Below are positions 9,341 through 18,163 of a stretch of DNA of 64,000 nt, piece by piece. The notes under the pieces are model-generated. The model worked only from the letters and a program-made list of their open reading frames with translations, searched no databases and was not told the DNA's origin. Position 1 is the stretch's first letter. Every line of letters begins with the position of its first letter. Origin of the DNA: CAVUPF01 sp963803755 (GTDB lineage: Bacteria > Actinomycetota > Thermoleophilia > Solirubrobacterales > 70-9); contig CAWDNP010000007.1 of NCBI GenBank assembly GCA_963803755.1, positions 62,001-126,000 on the forward strand, given 5' to 3'. The translations under genes and the position numbers were made by a program.

Positions 9341-10996
9341 ATGAGACCGATGGCAGCCAAAGACTCGATCGCCGAGCTTCGCTCGGCCATTGGCCAGGCG
9401 GTCCGCGCCCTGCGCGACGGCAAGCCGACTGGGCCCGAGCCCTCTCTCGATCGCCCGCCCAAGCCGGAGCTGGGCGACTACAGCTCCAACGCGGCGATGC
9501 TGCTCGCCGCTCCGCTCGGTGAGACCCCGCGTGCAGTCGCCGAGCGCCTCCGGGTCGAGCTGGAGCGCGAGCTTGCCGCCGCCGGGAGCGTCGAGCGGAT
9601 CGAGGTGGCCGGGCCTGGGTTCATCAATCTCTTCCTCTCCGATGACTGGTACCGACGCGCGATGGCTGGCCTGGGCGCCGCCGGCGAGCGGCTCGGCCCG
9701 GCGCCGACCGCTTCGCCCGAGCGCATCCTGGTCGAGTTCGTCTCCGCCAACCCGACCGGGCCACTGCACGTCGGCGGCGGCCGCCACGCCGCCTACGGCG
9801 ACGCCCTGGTGCGGCTGCTGGAGGCGGTCGGGCACGACGTGCGGCGCGAGTTCTACGTCAACGACGCAGGCAACCAGGTGGAGCGCTTCGCCCACTCGAT
9901 CGCCGCCCGCATGACCGGCGCCGAGATGCCAGATGACGGCTATGAAGGCGACTACGTGGCGGAGCTGGCCGAGCGCCTCGCCGCCGACGGGGTAGACCCC
10001 GCCGAGCGCGAGGCCCTGGGCCGGCGCGGGGTGGAGCTGGTGCTCGAGGGCGTGAGCGCCACCCTTGAGCGCTTCGGTGTCCGCTTCGACAACTGGTTCT
10101 CCGAGCGCGACCTCTACGAGCGCGGCGAGGTCGACGCCGCCCTCGCCCAGCTTGATCAAAACGGCCACACCTACCGCAGCGAAGACGCCCTCTGGCTGCG
10201 CACCACCGAGTTCGGCGACGACAAGGACCGGGTACTGATCCGGGCCAGCGGCGAGCCGACCTACCTGGCCGCGGACGTCGCCTACCACCGGGACAAGCTG
10301 GAGCGCGGCTTTGAGCGGCTGATCGACGTGCTCGGCGCCGACCACCACGGCTACGTCCCCCGCATCCGCGCCGCGATCGCCGCGCTCGGCGCCGATCCCG
10401 ACGCCTTCGAGGCGCTGATCATGCGCTTGGTCAACATCGTCGACGGCGGCAAGCGGGCCCAGATGTCGAAGCGCAGCGGCGATTTCGTCTCACTCGATGA
10501 GCTGCTTGATGACATCGGCTCCGACGCCGTCCGCTGGTTCATGCTCTGGCGCAGCCACGACACGACGGTCGACCTCGACCTCGAGCTGGCCCGCCGCGAG
10601 TCGAGTGAGAACCCCGTCTACTACGTGCAGTACGCGCACGCCCGCATCGCCAGCATCCTGCGCAAGGCGGGGGAGGGGGCCCAGCAGGCGCCGGCCGAGG
10701 CGGGCGCCGGATCGGTGGAGGCGCCGCTGGAGCCAGCTGAGCGGGAGCTGATCAAGCGCCTGCTCGAGTTCCCCGAGGAGGTCCGCGAGTCCGCCGCGCG
10801 CCGCGCGCCCCACCGGATCTGCACCTACTCGATGGCCGTCGCCGCCGACTTCCACGCCTTCTATCGCGACTGCCAGGTCCTCGGCGCCGAAGGGGAGGGG
10901 GTCGAGCGCTCGCGGCTCGCCCTCTGCCTGTACGCGAAGCGCACGATCGCCGCGGCTCTGGGTCTGCTCGGAATCTCCGCGCCCGAGCGGATGTGA
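9341..10996 (+). CDS. argS: arginyl-tRNA synthetase
   Basis: Class I aminoacyl-tRNA synthetase charging tRNA-Arg in the cytoplasm. The 551-residue protein has the N-terminal Add1 domain, the HIGH-box equivalent ANPTGPLHVGGGR near residue 140, and the KMSKS equivalent QMSKRSGDF near residue 375. The C-terminal DALR anticodon-binding domain ends in LLGISAPERM. ATG 9341 is used; ATG 9350 (MAAKDS) is an equally plausible start. The stop overlaps the next ATG by one base. Confidence 0.95.
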   Translation: MRPMAAKDSIAELRSAIGQAVRALRDGKPTGPEPSLDRPPKPELGDYSSNAAMLLAAPLGETPRAVAERLRVELERELAAAGSVERIEVAGPGFINLFLSDDWYRRAMAGLGAAGERLGPAPTASPERILVEFVSANPTGPLHVGGGRHAAYGDALVRLLEAVGHDVRREFYVNDAGNQVERFAHSIAARMTGAEMPDDGYEGDYVAELAERLAADGVDPAEREALGRRGVELVLEGVSATLERFGVRFDNWFSERDLYERGEVDAALAQLDQNGHTYRSEDALWLRTTEFGDDKDRVLIRASGEPTYLAADVAYHRDKLERGFERLIDVLGADHHGYVPRIRAAIAALGADPDAFEALIMRLVNIVDGGKRAQMSKRSGDFVSLDELLDDIGSDAVRWFMLWRSHDTTVDLDLELARRESSENPVYYVQYAHARIASILRKAGEGAQQAPAEAGAGSVEAPLEPAERELIKRLLEFPEEVRESAARRAPHRICTYSMAVAADFHAFYRDCQVLGAEGEGVERSRLALCLYAKRTIAAALGLLGISAPERM

Positions 10997-11634
10997 TGCT
11001 CCGCCGCCGGGGAAGGCCTTCCGTCCTCGCGGAGATCTCGGGACCGGGGCCGGGCGGGGCGCGGCCCGGAGCGCTTCGTCGCGGCGACTTCGAAGCCCTC
11101 GTGGCCCTGCTGGGCAAGCTCGGGGACGCCCGGGCTTTGCTCGTCATCGGCGGCGCAGAGGGCAAGCCCGGGGCCGCGCTCGCCCTTGCCGCCGCCGCCG
11201 CTGCGGCCGGCAGGCGAACGGCGCTCCTGGAGTGCGATCTCGGCAGGCCGACGCTCGCCGCGGCACTCGGGCTGGAGAGCGCCCCCGGCCTGCAGGAGTA
11301 CCTGCGCTGGGAGGCGAGCGCGCCCCAGATCCTTCAGTCGGCCGTCCTTGCCGGCCCGGCGTCAAGCGGCGCGAGCGCGCCACTGGTCTGCGTGGTAGCC
11401 GGGGAGCCGAGCGCCGACGGCGTGACCCTGCTCGCCTCCGAGAGCTTTCGCCACGCGACCGCGAAGCTGCGCGCCGCCTACGATCTGCTTGTCCTCGACG
11501 GGCCGTCTGACGGCGCCGAGAGCGCGCTGCAAGCCGTGGCGGCCCAGGTCGACGCCACGCTTGCCTGCCTGGGTCCCACGGAGGCCTTCGAGCGGCTCCC
11601 GGTTCCGGTGAGCGGGCTGATTCAGAGGTCGTAG
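10996..11634 (+). CDS. degenerate P-loop (ParA/CpsD-like) protein
   Basis: A 212-residue protein with the layout of a ParA/MinD or BY-kinase type ATPase domain. LLVIGGAEGKPGAALALAA sits where the deviant Walker A should be. TALLECDLGRPTLAAALG resembles the switch I region, and YDLLVLDGPS resembles Walker B. In the Walker A the Lys is followed by Pro-Gly rather than Thr/Ser, so nucleotide binding may be lost or altered. Translationally coupled to argS (TGATG); the 3' end overlaps ccmH by 13 bp tail to tail. Function unknown. Confidence 0.6.
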   Translation: MLRRRGRPSVLAEISGPGPGGARPGALRRGDFEALVALLGKLGDARALLVIGGAEGKPGAALALAAAAAAAGRRTALLECDLGRPTLAAALGLESAPGLQEYLRWEASAPQILQSAVLAGPASSGASAPLVCVVAGEPSADGVTLLASESFRHATAKLRAAYDLLVLDGPSDGAESALQAVAAQVDATLACLGPTEAFERLPVPVSGLIQRS

Positions 11635-12086
11635 CGAGCGAGGTCGGCTTCGAGGCGCTCGGCGTCCTCTCCAGTCGGTCCGCGCGGCGTCGGGAGGTCA
11701 GGATCGGGCGTCCCTCCTCGCCGGCGCCAGCGCAGCACGCCGATCGCCAGCGCCACCGCTGCAACCGCGAAGCCGATCACCGGTACGAGATAGGCGGAGA
11801 GGTCGAAGCCAGAGGCCTTTGGCAACGCCAGCACTTCCGGGCCGTATTGGGCGACCAGCGCGTCCTTGATCTGCGCCCTCGTCTTCCCCTTGGCGATCAG
11901 CCCGGCGACGAATGCCTTCTCGCGTTCGGCCTGCGGCGAGTCGGCCAGCTCCAGCAGCGTGCCGCAGATCGGACACATCACTTCGCCCTCGATGTCGCTC
12001 AGCGAGACCCTGGGCTGGGCGGCGGATGTCAGCGTCGGCATCGCCGCCAGCGCCACCAGCAGGCCCGCCGCCGCCCGCGTCTTCAC
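11622..12086 (-). CDS. ccmH: cytochrome c maturation protein CcmH/CycL
   Basis: Membrane-anchored thiol protein that reduces apocytochrome c before haem ligation. The 154-residue protein has a signal helix (AAAGLLVALAAMPTLTSAA) and the redox motif in GEVMCPICGTLLELADSPQA. The helical bundle AKGKTRAQIKDALVAQYGPE and a C-terminal transmembrane segment follow. Here the motif is CPIC rather than the more usual CxxCQ. GTG 12086 overlaps the stop of the thioredoxin-like gene by four bases. The other ccm genes of the window lie 15 kb away at 27.4-30.2 kb. Confidence 0.85.
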   Translation of the reverse strand: MKTRAAAGLLVALAAMPTLTSAAQPRVSLSDIEGEVMCPICGTLLELADSPQAEREKAFVAGLIAKGKTRAQIKDALVAQYGPEVLALPKASGFDLSAYLVPVIGFAVAAVALAIGVLRWRRRGGTPDPDLPTPRGPTGEDAERLEADLARYDL

Positions 12087-12610
12087 GAGCGACCGCCGTG
12101 GGGCAGCAGCGGCGCCACGTAGCGCCGCAGGTATGCCGCGGTGACCGGGCCCTTGTTCAGCAGGCGCAGCTTGCCCTGCGGGTCGACCAGGAAGTTTTCG
12201 GGGACGCCGGTGCTGCCGTATTCGTGGGCTCGCTGCCCGTCGCCGTCTCGAAGCTGCGGATACGTGAGCCCGTACTGGCGCACGAACCGCTGCCCGTCGC
12301 CGCTGAGGTCGCGGGTGTCGATCCCGAGCAAGGTGAAGCGGGGACCTCCGTACTTGCGCTGGAAGCTCTCCAGCACGGGAGCCTCCTGCCTGCAGGGGAT
12401 GCACCAGGATGCCCAGAAGTTGACCAGGACCCAGCGGCCGCGATATTCGGCGAGCGACCCAGTCCCCGTGCCAAGGAGACGGGGGAGGGGGCCGGCAGGC
12501 GCTGCCTCGCCAACGCTCACCGCCGTCGATCCCTTGCTCAGTAGCCCGTAGCCGAGCAGCCCGACGACGGCCACCACGGCGAGGAAGGCGATCAGCGGGC
12601 GGGCGCGCAC
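12083..12610 (-). CDS. thiol:disulfide interchange protein (ResA/DsbE/CcmG-like)
   Basis: Membrane-tethered thioredoxin-fold reductant for cytochrome c maturation. The 175-residue protein starts at GTG 12610 with one N-terminal helix (LIAFLAVVAVVGLLGYGLL). It has the active-site NFWASWCIPCRQEAP and the cis-Pro loop TGVPENFLVD. Followed with a 4-bp overlap by ccmH, so the two act together: this protein should reduce the CcmH or apocytochrome disulfide. The family call is firm. Confidence 0.88.
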   Translation of the reverse strand: MRARPLIAFLAVVAVVGLLGYGLLSKGSTAVSVGEAAPAGPLPRLLGTGTGSLAEYRGRWVLVNFWASWCIPCRQEAPVLESFQRKYGGPRFTLLGIDTRDLSGDGQRFVRQYGLTYPQLRDGDGQRAHEYGSTGVPENFLVDPQGKLRLLNKGPVTAAYLRRYVAPLLPHGGRS

Positions 12611-12784
12611 GGGCGGAGAAGATTAGATCCCGCCCGCTCCCGGTAGCCGAGCAGGGGCAAATCGCCGGGTCGTCATTCGGCTCGGGTGAGCGAAGTCGGC
12701 GTCTGGCAATTCGCTTCGCTTTAGCCCCTATTCGGCTGCGCTCGCCCGATTTCTCGCCGCTGTTGTTCCCGCTACGATCCCGGC

Positions 12785-13426
12785 GTGGGTCGAATCTATG
12801 ACGCGACCTGGGGGAGGGCCTTTTCCACTCTCTATGACCGACTCCTCAAGGGATCTGAGGAGGCGGGTCTGCGCGAGAGGCGCCGCGAGATATTGGCCAG
12901 GGCGCGGGGGCGCACGATCGACATCGGGGCCGGGACGGGGGCCAACCTGGGCCTGTTCCCGGACAGTCTCGGGCAGCTGGTCATGGCCGAGCCCGACCCG
13001 CACATGACGAAGAGGCTGCGTCGCAAGCTGGCCGAACGGGGGTCAAACGTCGAGCTGGTTGAAGCGCCTGCGGAGCGGTTGCCGTTTGAGGACTCCAGCT
13101 TTGACACCGCCGTCTTTACCCTCGTCCTCTGCACCGTCCCCGACTCCGCCGCGGCGCTGGCGGAGGCGGCCCGGATCCTGAAGCCGGGCGGGCAGCTGCT
13201 CTTCATCGAGCACGTGCGTGCCGAGGAGGCCGACCTCGCTCGCTGGCAGGATCGTCTCGAGACACCCTGGCGCCTCTTTGCAGACGGCTGTCGCTGCAAC
13301 CGCGACACCGTCGCCAGCATCGAAGCGTCCCAGCTCACGGTCGACAAAGTCGAACACGGCGAGCTGCCGAAAGCACTGCCGCTGGTCAAGCCCCTCGTGT
13401 GGGGCAGCGCGAGGCTGGCCGCCTGA
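12785..13426 (+). CDS. class I SAM-dependent methyltransferase
   Basis: Methyltransf_11 fold enzyme of 213 residues. IDIGAGTGANLGLFP is the SAM-binding motif I, VMAEPDPHM the acidic residue of motif II, LPFEDSSFDTAV motif IV, and RILKPGGQLLFIEHV motif V/VI. The substrate cannot be predicted; the closest general type is the UbiE/METTL7-like small-molecule or lipid methylases. The start is GTG 12785. It is a single gene between the divergent ccm pair and the broken TA genes. Confidence 0.8.
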   Translation: MGRIYDATWGRAFSTLYDRLLKGSEEAGLRERRREILARARGRTIDIGAGTGANLGLFPDSLGQLVMAEPDPHMTKRLRRKLAERGSNVELVEAPAERLPFEDSSFDTAVFTLVLCTVPDSAAALAEAARILKPGGQLLFIEHVRAEEADLARWQDRLETPWRLFADGCRCNRDTVASIEASQLTVDKVEHGELPKALPLVKPLVWGSARLAA

Positions 13427-13553
13427 CTTCCGATCCAAGGGACTCTCTTTGGCCGCACTACATGCTCCCAGCTCTGCGAGCAGCGCTTGCGGGGTGATCA
13501 CCCGAACGTGGCGATGCACTCCTGTCGCGCTGGGGCACTACCCTGAGATCACT

Positions 13554-13721
13554 GTGAAGCACTCGGTCCTGAGCACGACCCCCACCGCCGAGAAGCCGGC
13601 ACTGAGCGATGGACAGCGCGCCGAGCGGCTGCGGCTGCTTGCCGAGCGGCTGCGCAGGCCAGACGGGTTTGATCGCGACACGCTCAAACACATCGAGAAG
13701 CTGACCGGCGCCGAGCGGTAG
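13554..13721 (+). CDS. putative antitoxin, small
   Basis: A 55-residue open frame from GTG 13554, MKHSVLSTTPTAEKPALSDG followed by a basic helix ending KHIEKLTGAER. It lies nine bases ahead of a PIN-domain toxin remnant on the same strand, the usual antitoxin position. It is too short for a domain call; size and position are the only evidence. Confidence 0.4.
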   Translation: MKHSVLSTTPTAEKPALSDGQRAERLRLLAERLRRPDGFDRDTLKHIEKLTGAER

Positions 13722-13729
13722 CCGCCGCG

Positions 13730-14040
13730 GTGGACGCCGTCGAGCCGCTGCGCAGCGACGCCCCGTTTATCGCCGACACCTCGGCATGGTGGCGGGTTGC
13801 GTCGCTCCCCAGCGAGCTCGGCGCCCTCTTGCAAGCAGCGGTCATCGACGACCGACTGTGGATCACGCCGATCGTGTGAATGGAGATCCTCTACTCCGCG
13901 CGCAGCACCTCCGAGTACGTCGCGCTGGAGACCGAGCTCGACGCGCTGCGGATCATCCGCAACGATCGCTCTGTGACCGACGCCGCGATGCAGGCGATAG
14001 TCGAGGGTCAACCCGCAAGGCGCCCGAGCATCGTCTCTTG
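13730..14040 (+). pseudogene. VapC-like PIN toxin, interrupted by stop codon
   Basis: Reading from GTG 13730 gives a PIN-domain start with FIADTSAWWR (first catalytic Asp). It runs in frame to LWITPIV, where TGA at 13877-13879 stops it; the same frame continues directly with MEILYSARSTSEY, the conserved second Glu of the family. The C-terminal half then loses similarity before the conserved late Asp cluster. So this is a dead or mis-sequenced ribonuclease toxin. TGA replacing CGA or AGA is the simplest explanation; no selenocysteine context was seen. Confidence 0.6.
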
Positions 14041-14048
14041 CGCAAGCG

Positions 14049-15377
14049 TCAGGTCACAGCTAGCAGCTCCCACTCCTCGGGTACGCCCTTCAGGCTGTGG
14101 ACTCCGCGACTGTCGAACGCGTACCCCGAGCCTGCCACCAGGTCCTTCACGGTTCGGGAGGCGAGGAGCTCCCCAGAGCCGGCGAGCGCTGCGACTCGGG
14201 CGGCGATATGGACCCCGATCCCGGAGACGTCGTCACCTCTGAGCTCGACTTCGCCCGTGTGCACGCCCGCGCGAATCGCGATCCCGACATCCGAGAGCGA
14301 GGAGCGCAGCGTGTTGGCGCACTGTAGCCCGCGCGCGGGCGCGTCGAATGTGGCCAGCACGCCGTCGCCGGTTCCCTTCACCAGGCGTCCGCCGCAATCC
14401 GCAACGGTGCTCTGGGAGATCCTGTCGTGCTGGTCGAGCACCTGCCTCCAGGCGCTGTCGCCCGCGGCCGCCGCGCGGGCGGTCGAATCGACGATGTCGG
14501 TGAACAGGACTGTTGCGAGCACCCTCTCGGTCTGCTTTGGGGTCGAGTGATGGCCGGTGAGGAACTCCTCCGTCAGCGACAGCACCGTCTCGATGTCGCC
14601 CCACTGAGGTGCGTGGGCGTCTCCCTCAAGCTCAACCATTTGCGCCCCGGGGATGTGCTCGGCGAGATAGCGGCCGTTTGCCACGGGAACCATGCGGTCA
14701 CCACTGCGGTGCATGACGAGCGTCGGGCACTGGATCGAGCCCAATACGGGGCGAAGGTCCATCTCCCGGATCCAGCGCCAGGCGGCGAGCACCCCTCTCG
14801 GGGTCGTGGTCTGGCGCTCGATGCGGTTGATCCAACGCAAAAAGTCAAGGTCGCCGACCTTGCTCGGGGCCATCACCGGAACGGTGAGAGTCTCCGCAGT
14901 GCCCCAGCTCTTTGCCCAGCGCGGCATGAGGGCGTCTCCAAGGGCCGCCTCGATGTGCGCGAACGTGCAGTACAGAGCAAGGTGGCTGACGCGCTCGGGG
15001 TAGGTGGCGGCGAACATCGCGGCCGTCGTCCCGCCCTCGGAGATTCCCCCCAGCGCGATGCGATCCGCGCCGACCGCGTCGAGTACCGCCGTGAGATCGC
15101 CGAGCCGGTCGTCGAGGGTCGGAACGCCCGAGTCGCGGTCTGACATCCCCTGGCCCCGCTTGTCGTAATGGACTAACCGCACAAACGACCCGAGCCCCGT
15201 AAGCCATCGCCGAGACTCAGGATCCTCCCAAATCAGCTCGATGTTTGAGACCATCCCCGGCAGGCCGACTAAGGTCACCTCGCCCTCACCGAAGACCTGG
15301 TAGGCGATGTGCACCTCGCCGTTGCGCGCATACCGCGTCTCGGGCACCCAAGTCGATGGGTCCGGCACCGCAGCCAT
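14049..15377 (-). CDS. alpha/beta hydrolase fused to class III adenylate/guanylate cyclase
   Basis: A two-domain protein of about 442 residues. Residues 1-270 are an alpha/beta hydrolase with the nucleophile elbow GGISEGGT and a late His in GDAHAPQWGD. Residues 285-440 are a class III nucleotidyl cyclase with metal-binding LFTDIVDST and GTGDGVLATF plus a VHIAARVAALA segment. The combination is common in Thermoleophilia. I chose ATG 15377 (MAAVPDPSTW), 41 codons inside the longest frame, because homology to the paralogue at 62.6 kb begins just after it. Likely a cytosolic cyclic-nucleotide signalling enzyme; the hydrolase ligand is unknown. Confidence 0.85.
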   Translation of the reverse strand: MAAVPDPSTWVPETRYARNGEVHIAYQVFGEGEVTLVGLPGMVSNIELIWEDPESRRWLTGLGSFVRLVHYDKRGQGMSDRDSGVPTLDDRLGDLTAVLDAVGADRIALGGISEGGTTAAMFAATYPERVSHLALYCTFAHIEAALGDALMPRWAKSWGTAETLTVPVMAPSKVGDLDFLRWINRIERQTTTPRGVLAAWRWIREMDLRPVLGSIQCPTLVMHRSGDRMVPVANGRYLAEHIPGAQMVELEGDAHAPQWGDIETVLSLTEEFLTGHHSTPKQTERVLATVLFTDIVDSTARAAAAGDSAWRQVLDQHDRISQSTVADCGGRLVKGTGDGVLATFDAPARGLQCANTLRSSLSDVGIAIRAGVHTGEVELRGDDVSGIGVHIAARVAALAGSGELLASRTVKDLVAGSGYAFDSRGVHSLKGVPEEWELLAVT

Positions 15378-15651
15378 ACGCACAACATACGCATCCCGGG
15401 GCGGGGCGGGGCTCGCGCTGCTTGAGATCAAGGTTGTCCTAGGTGAGATCCTGATGCGACTTGAGCTTGCGCCGGCGTCGAGTGCGCCCTCGCACCCCAC
15501 GCCCCGCGGTCCGACACTCGCTCCCCCGTGGCGGGGCCCGCATACGAATCGTCGCTAAGCGCCCCGACACACGCACGAGCCGACAGGCCGCAACGGCAAC
15601 GATTGCGTAAAGGGCGCCGACAGGCGGACTTTTGACAGGTAGCGTGTGGGA

Positions 15652-16572
15652 ATGCCCTCCGCATGGCCCACGCTTTCCTATGAGGAGTGGAGCGAGACCT
15701 GCGACACGCTCCACGCACATACCCAGGTCCTCGGCAAGCTGGCGGCGGTGCTCGCCCCACCCGAACCACAGCTCCAGCACGCGGCGCTGCGTCTAACCGC
15801 GCGAGGGTGGGAGACGGCCCCGCTGTCAGCTCCGGACGGCTCGGGAGCGCTCGTCGTCGCACTCGATCTACGGGCTCATGAGGTGCTCATCGAGCACAGT
15901 GAGGGGGGCGTCCTACGTGTCGCGCTCGCTCCCGACCGACCGGTGGGCGAGGTCACACGCGAGGTTTTGGACGCGGTCCGCGGTCTTGCCGGCGCCGTCG
16001 AGATCGACCCGAAACCGCAGGAGGTTCCGTGGAGCGTGCCGCTCGACGAGGACGACGAGCACACGCGCTATGACCCCGATCAGGTCGCCTCATACTTCGC
16101 CGCCGCGACCCGCGCGGCGCTCGTCCTTGCTGCGTTTCGCGCGCCATATCGCGGACGCTCGACGCCGGTCAACGCGTGGTGGGGCTCGTTTGACCTCGCG
16201 GTGAGTCTGTTCTCCGGTCTCCCCGCCGATCCGCCGTCGGATGACTTCATCATGCGCAATGCGATGGATGCGCAGGAGGTCGCCATCGGCTGGTGGCCTG
16301 GCGATCCCCGATACGGCAGGGCAGCGTTCTATGCCTACGCACACCCGGCGCCGGAGGGGTTTGCGGCCGCGACGCTTTCCCCCGCGTCTGCGCGCTGGGA
16401 TGCGGCGCTCGGCGAGTACATCCTTGATTGGAACGATGTCTGCGGCAGCTCCAACCCACATAAGGTCGGGCTCGAGTTCGCGCGCTCAGCGTTTCGCCAT
16501 GCATGTGCGGTGTGCGATTGGGATCCGGTGCTCCCCGCTAGCGCTGAGGGAACGCCACCGCCTATCGCGTAA
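15652..16572 (+). CDS. DUF5996 family protein
   Basis: A protein of about 306 residues starting MPSAWPTLSYEEWSETCDTL. Other landmarks are PEPQLQHAALRLTARGW, the Trp-rich FDLAVSLFSGLPADPPSDDF and EYILDWNDV near the end. These match the DUF5996 family as I remember it, whose function is unknown. There is no signal peptide or membrane helix. ATG 15652 is preferred to GTG 15646. Divergent from the hydrolase-cyclase, with a 270-bp promoter region between. Confidence 0.7.
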   Translation: MPSAWPTLSYEEWSETCDTLHAHTQVLGKLAAVLAPPEPQLQHAALRLTARGWETAPLSAPDGSGALVVALDLRAHEVLIEHSEGGVLRVALAPDRPVGEVTREVLDAVRGLAGAVEIDPKPQEVPWSVPLDEDDEHTRYDPDQVASYFAAATRAALVLAAFRAPYRGRSTPVNAWWGSFDLAVSLFSGLPADPPSDDFIMRNAMDAQEVAIGWWPGDPRYGRAAFYAYAHPAPEGFAAATLSPASARWDAALGEYILDWNDVCGSSNPHKVGLEFARSAFRHACAVCDWDPVLPASAEGTPPPIA

Positions 16573-16754
16573 GTCGTGTCGGGAAGGGGCCTGCCCGCGC
16601 CACCCGACCTCAGCCTGCGGGGAGGGCATTCGTCCGCCCGGGTCGGCTGGAGCCGGAAGCCGCGGCGCGGTGTTTGGCTATCTCGCTTCGCGCTTTCGCT
16701 CGCCTCCGTTCTCGCCAGAGCTGTTCGGGATCCGTTCGGAGTTTTTGGCCGGTT

Positions 16755-17258
16755 TCAGGTCCCACTCGGCTCGGGCCGGGGGAGAACATCAAGCGCTCCC
16801 TCGTCTGGGAACAGGGCGCCGATGGCGTCTCTCAGCAGGTTGAAGTGATCCTGATCCGCTGTGCACACGGCCTCTCCGGCCAGCCATGCGCTCGCTGCGA
16901 TCTGAATATCTGTTACCCATGCGACTCGCCGCTCGGGCTTGGGACCGCGGGTGTGGCTCGCTCGACCGTCGGTGGGCGGGGACGGATGTATGGCACGTAG
17001 CCGACCAGCGAGCAACGCCGCCTCCCAGGTCAACGGGAGCACCCCCAGCAGCCCGGAATCGAGTAGTTCGGTGAACCAGCCCAGTGCCGTGCGAAATCTC
17101 TGGTCTTCCGCCTTGCGCTGGAGCCCGAAGGCGATCTCCTGCACCGTCGGGGCGCAGAGGAGCACCGGCTCACTCAAGAGAGCCGCTTCGCTTGCTATCT
17201 CGAAGAGGTGACTGCCTGGGTATAGGTCCGACGCGACCGGGGTATCCCAGACCGGCAT
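16755..17258 (-). CDS. PIN-domain toxin (VapC-like)
   Basis: Type II toxin-antitoxin ribonuclease of about 167 residues. The first catalytic Asp is in PVWDTPVASDLYPG, a conserved Glu in CAPTVQEIAFGLQ, and the Asp pair in VTDIQIAASAWLAGEAVCTADQ. The start is set at ATG 17258; TTG 17267 is possible. It follows its antitoxin gene by about a dozen bases. It should cleave a specific RNA when free of antitoxin (family knowledge). Confidence 0.75.
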   Translation of the reverse strand: MPVWDTPVASDLYPGSHLFEIASEAALLSEPVLLCAPTVQEIAFGLQRKAEDQRFRTALGWFTELLDSGLLGVLPLTWEAALLAGRLRAIHPSPPTDGRASHTRGPKPERRVAWVTDIQIAASAWLAGEAVCTADQDHFNLLRDAIGALFPDEGALDVLPRPEPSGT

Positions 17259-17270
17259 CGACAGCAACCG

Positions 17271-17573
17271 CTAGCTTCGATCGACGAGGATCGCCTCGCG
17301 CAGCTCCTGCGGGGAGGGGAAATCGTCGGGGCTGGAGCCGGCAACAGCGGCGCGGCGCTTGGCCACCACCTTGCGAGCGTCCCGCTGGCGCTTCGCTGCC
17401 CCAGCGCCGATCTGAGCCAGGTGAACGAGAGCCTCGTTCTCGCTCGTTCCCAGCTCGCGGGCCGTCCGCGACAGCTCGGCCTCAAGCGCCGCGGGAACCC
17501 GCAGGGTCGTCCGGCGGCCCTCACGGCGCGGCGAGCCCACACGACTCGGTCGGCCTCCTTGCTTAGTCGCCAT
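17271..17573 (-). CDS. antitoxin of the PIN toxin pair
   Basis: A 100-residue basic protein with a disordered N-terminus rich in Gly, Arg and Ser, then TLRVPAALEAELSRTARELG, which resembles a ribbon-helix-helix or Arc-type DNA-binding unit. The C-terminal tail ending EAILVDRS would be the toxin-binding part. It precedes the toxin on the same strand. A perfect palindrome lies just upstream of ATG 17573, fitting autoregulation of the pair. Confidence 0.65.
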   Translation of the reverse strand: MATKQGGRPSRVGSPRREGRRTTLRVPAALEAELSRTARELGTSENEALVHLAQIGAGAAKRQRDARKVVAKRRAAVAGSSPDDFPSPQELREAILVDRS

Positions 17574-17588
17574 CGACAAGCATGCTAG

Positions 17589-17605
17589 CGCATCAAGTTG
17601 ATGCG
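17589..17605. promoter_or_regulatory. palindromic operator of TA pair
   Basis: CGCATCAA-g-TTGATGCG is a perfect 8-bp inverted repeat with a one-base centre. It starts 16 bp upstream of the antitoxin ATG, where a TA repressor usually binds. Confidence 0.55.
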
Positions 17606-17900
17606 ATCAGATCCCCGGGCATCGGTTTCGTCATCTGAGACAGGAGCCAACAGGAACGGACTCCGTGGAACCTGGTCCGGCTCAGGAGCGGCTGTTTGGA
17701 CCCGTCTTGGCCGCCTTCGATAGGGCGCTGCCAGTGGGCAGAAAAGAGTGCGCAGCGGTTCCCGAGGTTGCGCCAGTCACATAGCAGATAAGCCGCGTTT
17801 AGCTGTGTAGGTTTCGGGCTGCCTGCTGGGTTAGTCGGAGTCGCTGGTCGGTCCTGCGGAGCGAGCCCGTAGGGCGAGTGCAGCTCTAGAATGCTCCCAC
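17606..17900. other. non-coding stretch before tRNA-Gly
   Basis: About 295 bp without a credible gene. The minus-strand frame across it continues through the tRNA and is an artefact. It probably holds the tRNA promoter; no clear hairpin was seen. Confidence 0.5.
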
Positions 17901-17973
17901 GCGGACGTAGCTCAGCTGGTAGAGCGCGAGCTTCCCAAGCTCGAGGTCGCGGGTTCGAGACCCGTCGTCCGCT
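17901..17973 (+). tRNA. tRNA-Gly (CCC)
   Basis: A complete cloverleaf: acceptor GCGGACG pairs with CGTCCGC, and the D-arm is GCTCAGCTGGTAGAGC. The anticodon stem CGAGC/GCTCG encloses TTCCCAA with anticodon CCC, and the T-arm is CGGGTTCGAGACCCG. No CCA is encoded. Its 3' two-thirds is repeated at 19634-19687, so the gene has served as an integration site. Confidence 0.95.
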
Positions 17974-17976
17974 TTC
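17923..17976 (+). repeat. att-like direct repeat, copy 1 (inside tRNA-Gly)
   Basis: 54 bp covering the anticodon arm to the 3' end of tRNA-Gly plus three flanking bases. It matches 19634-19687 with one difference. This is the classic attL/attR pattern of tRNA-targeted integration. Confidence 0.75.
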
Positions 17977-18163
17977 CTGCCGAGGGGCGTGTACGCGTGC
18001 GTGGCGCCGGCTGGGGAGATCGTCAGCTGTGCTGGCGCGAGGCGGACGAGAACGGGGGACAGGAGGCAGCACTCGAAGTCGTTCAGTGCCTTAAGTGCCA
18101 CCACGCTCGGATCGCTCGACCGTGGCTGTGGGATCGAATATGCGCTTCGCGCCCGGCTACCAG

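Noticed and set aside
13730..14040. Selenocysteine or read-through at TGA in the PIN toxin
   Set aside because: No selenocysteine stem-loop was seen, and the protein also degenerates further downstream, so a dead gene is simpler.
17593..18072. Minus-strand open frame running across tRNA-Gly with VSNPRPRAWEARALPAELRP
   Set aside because: This is the familiar artefact of translating the complement of a tRNA with its T-arm and anticodon arm; not a gene.
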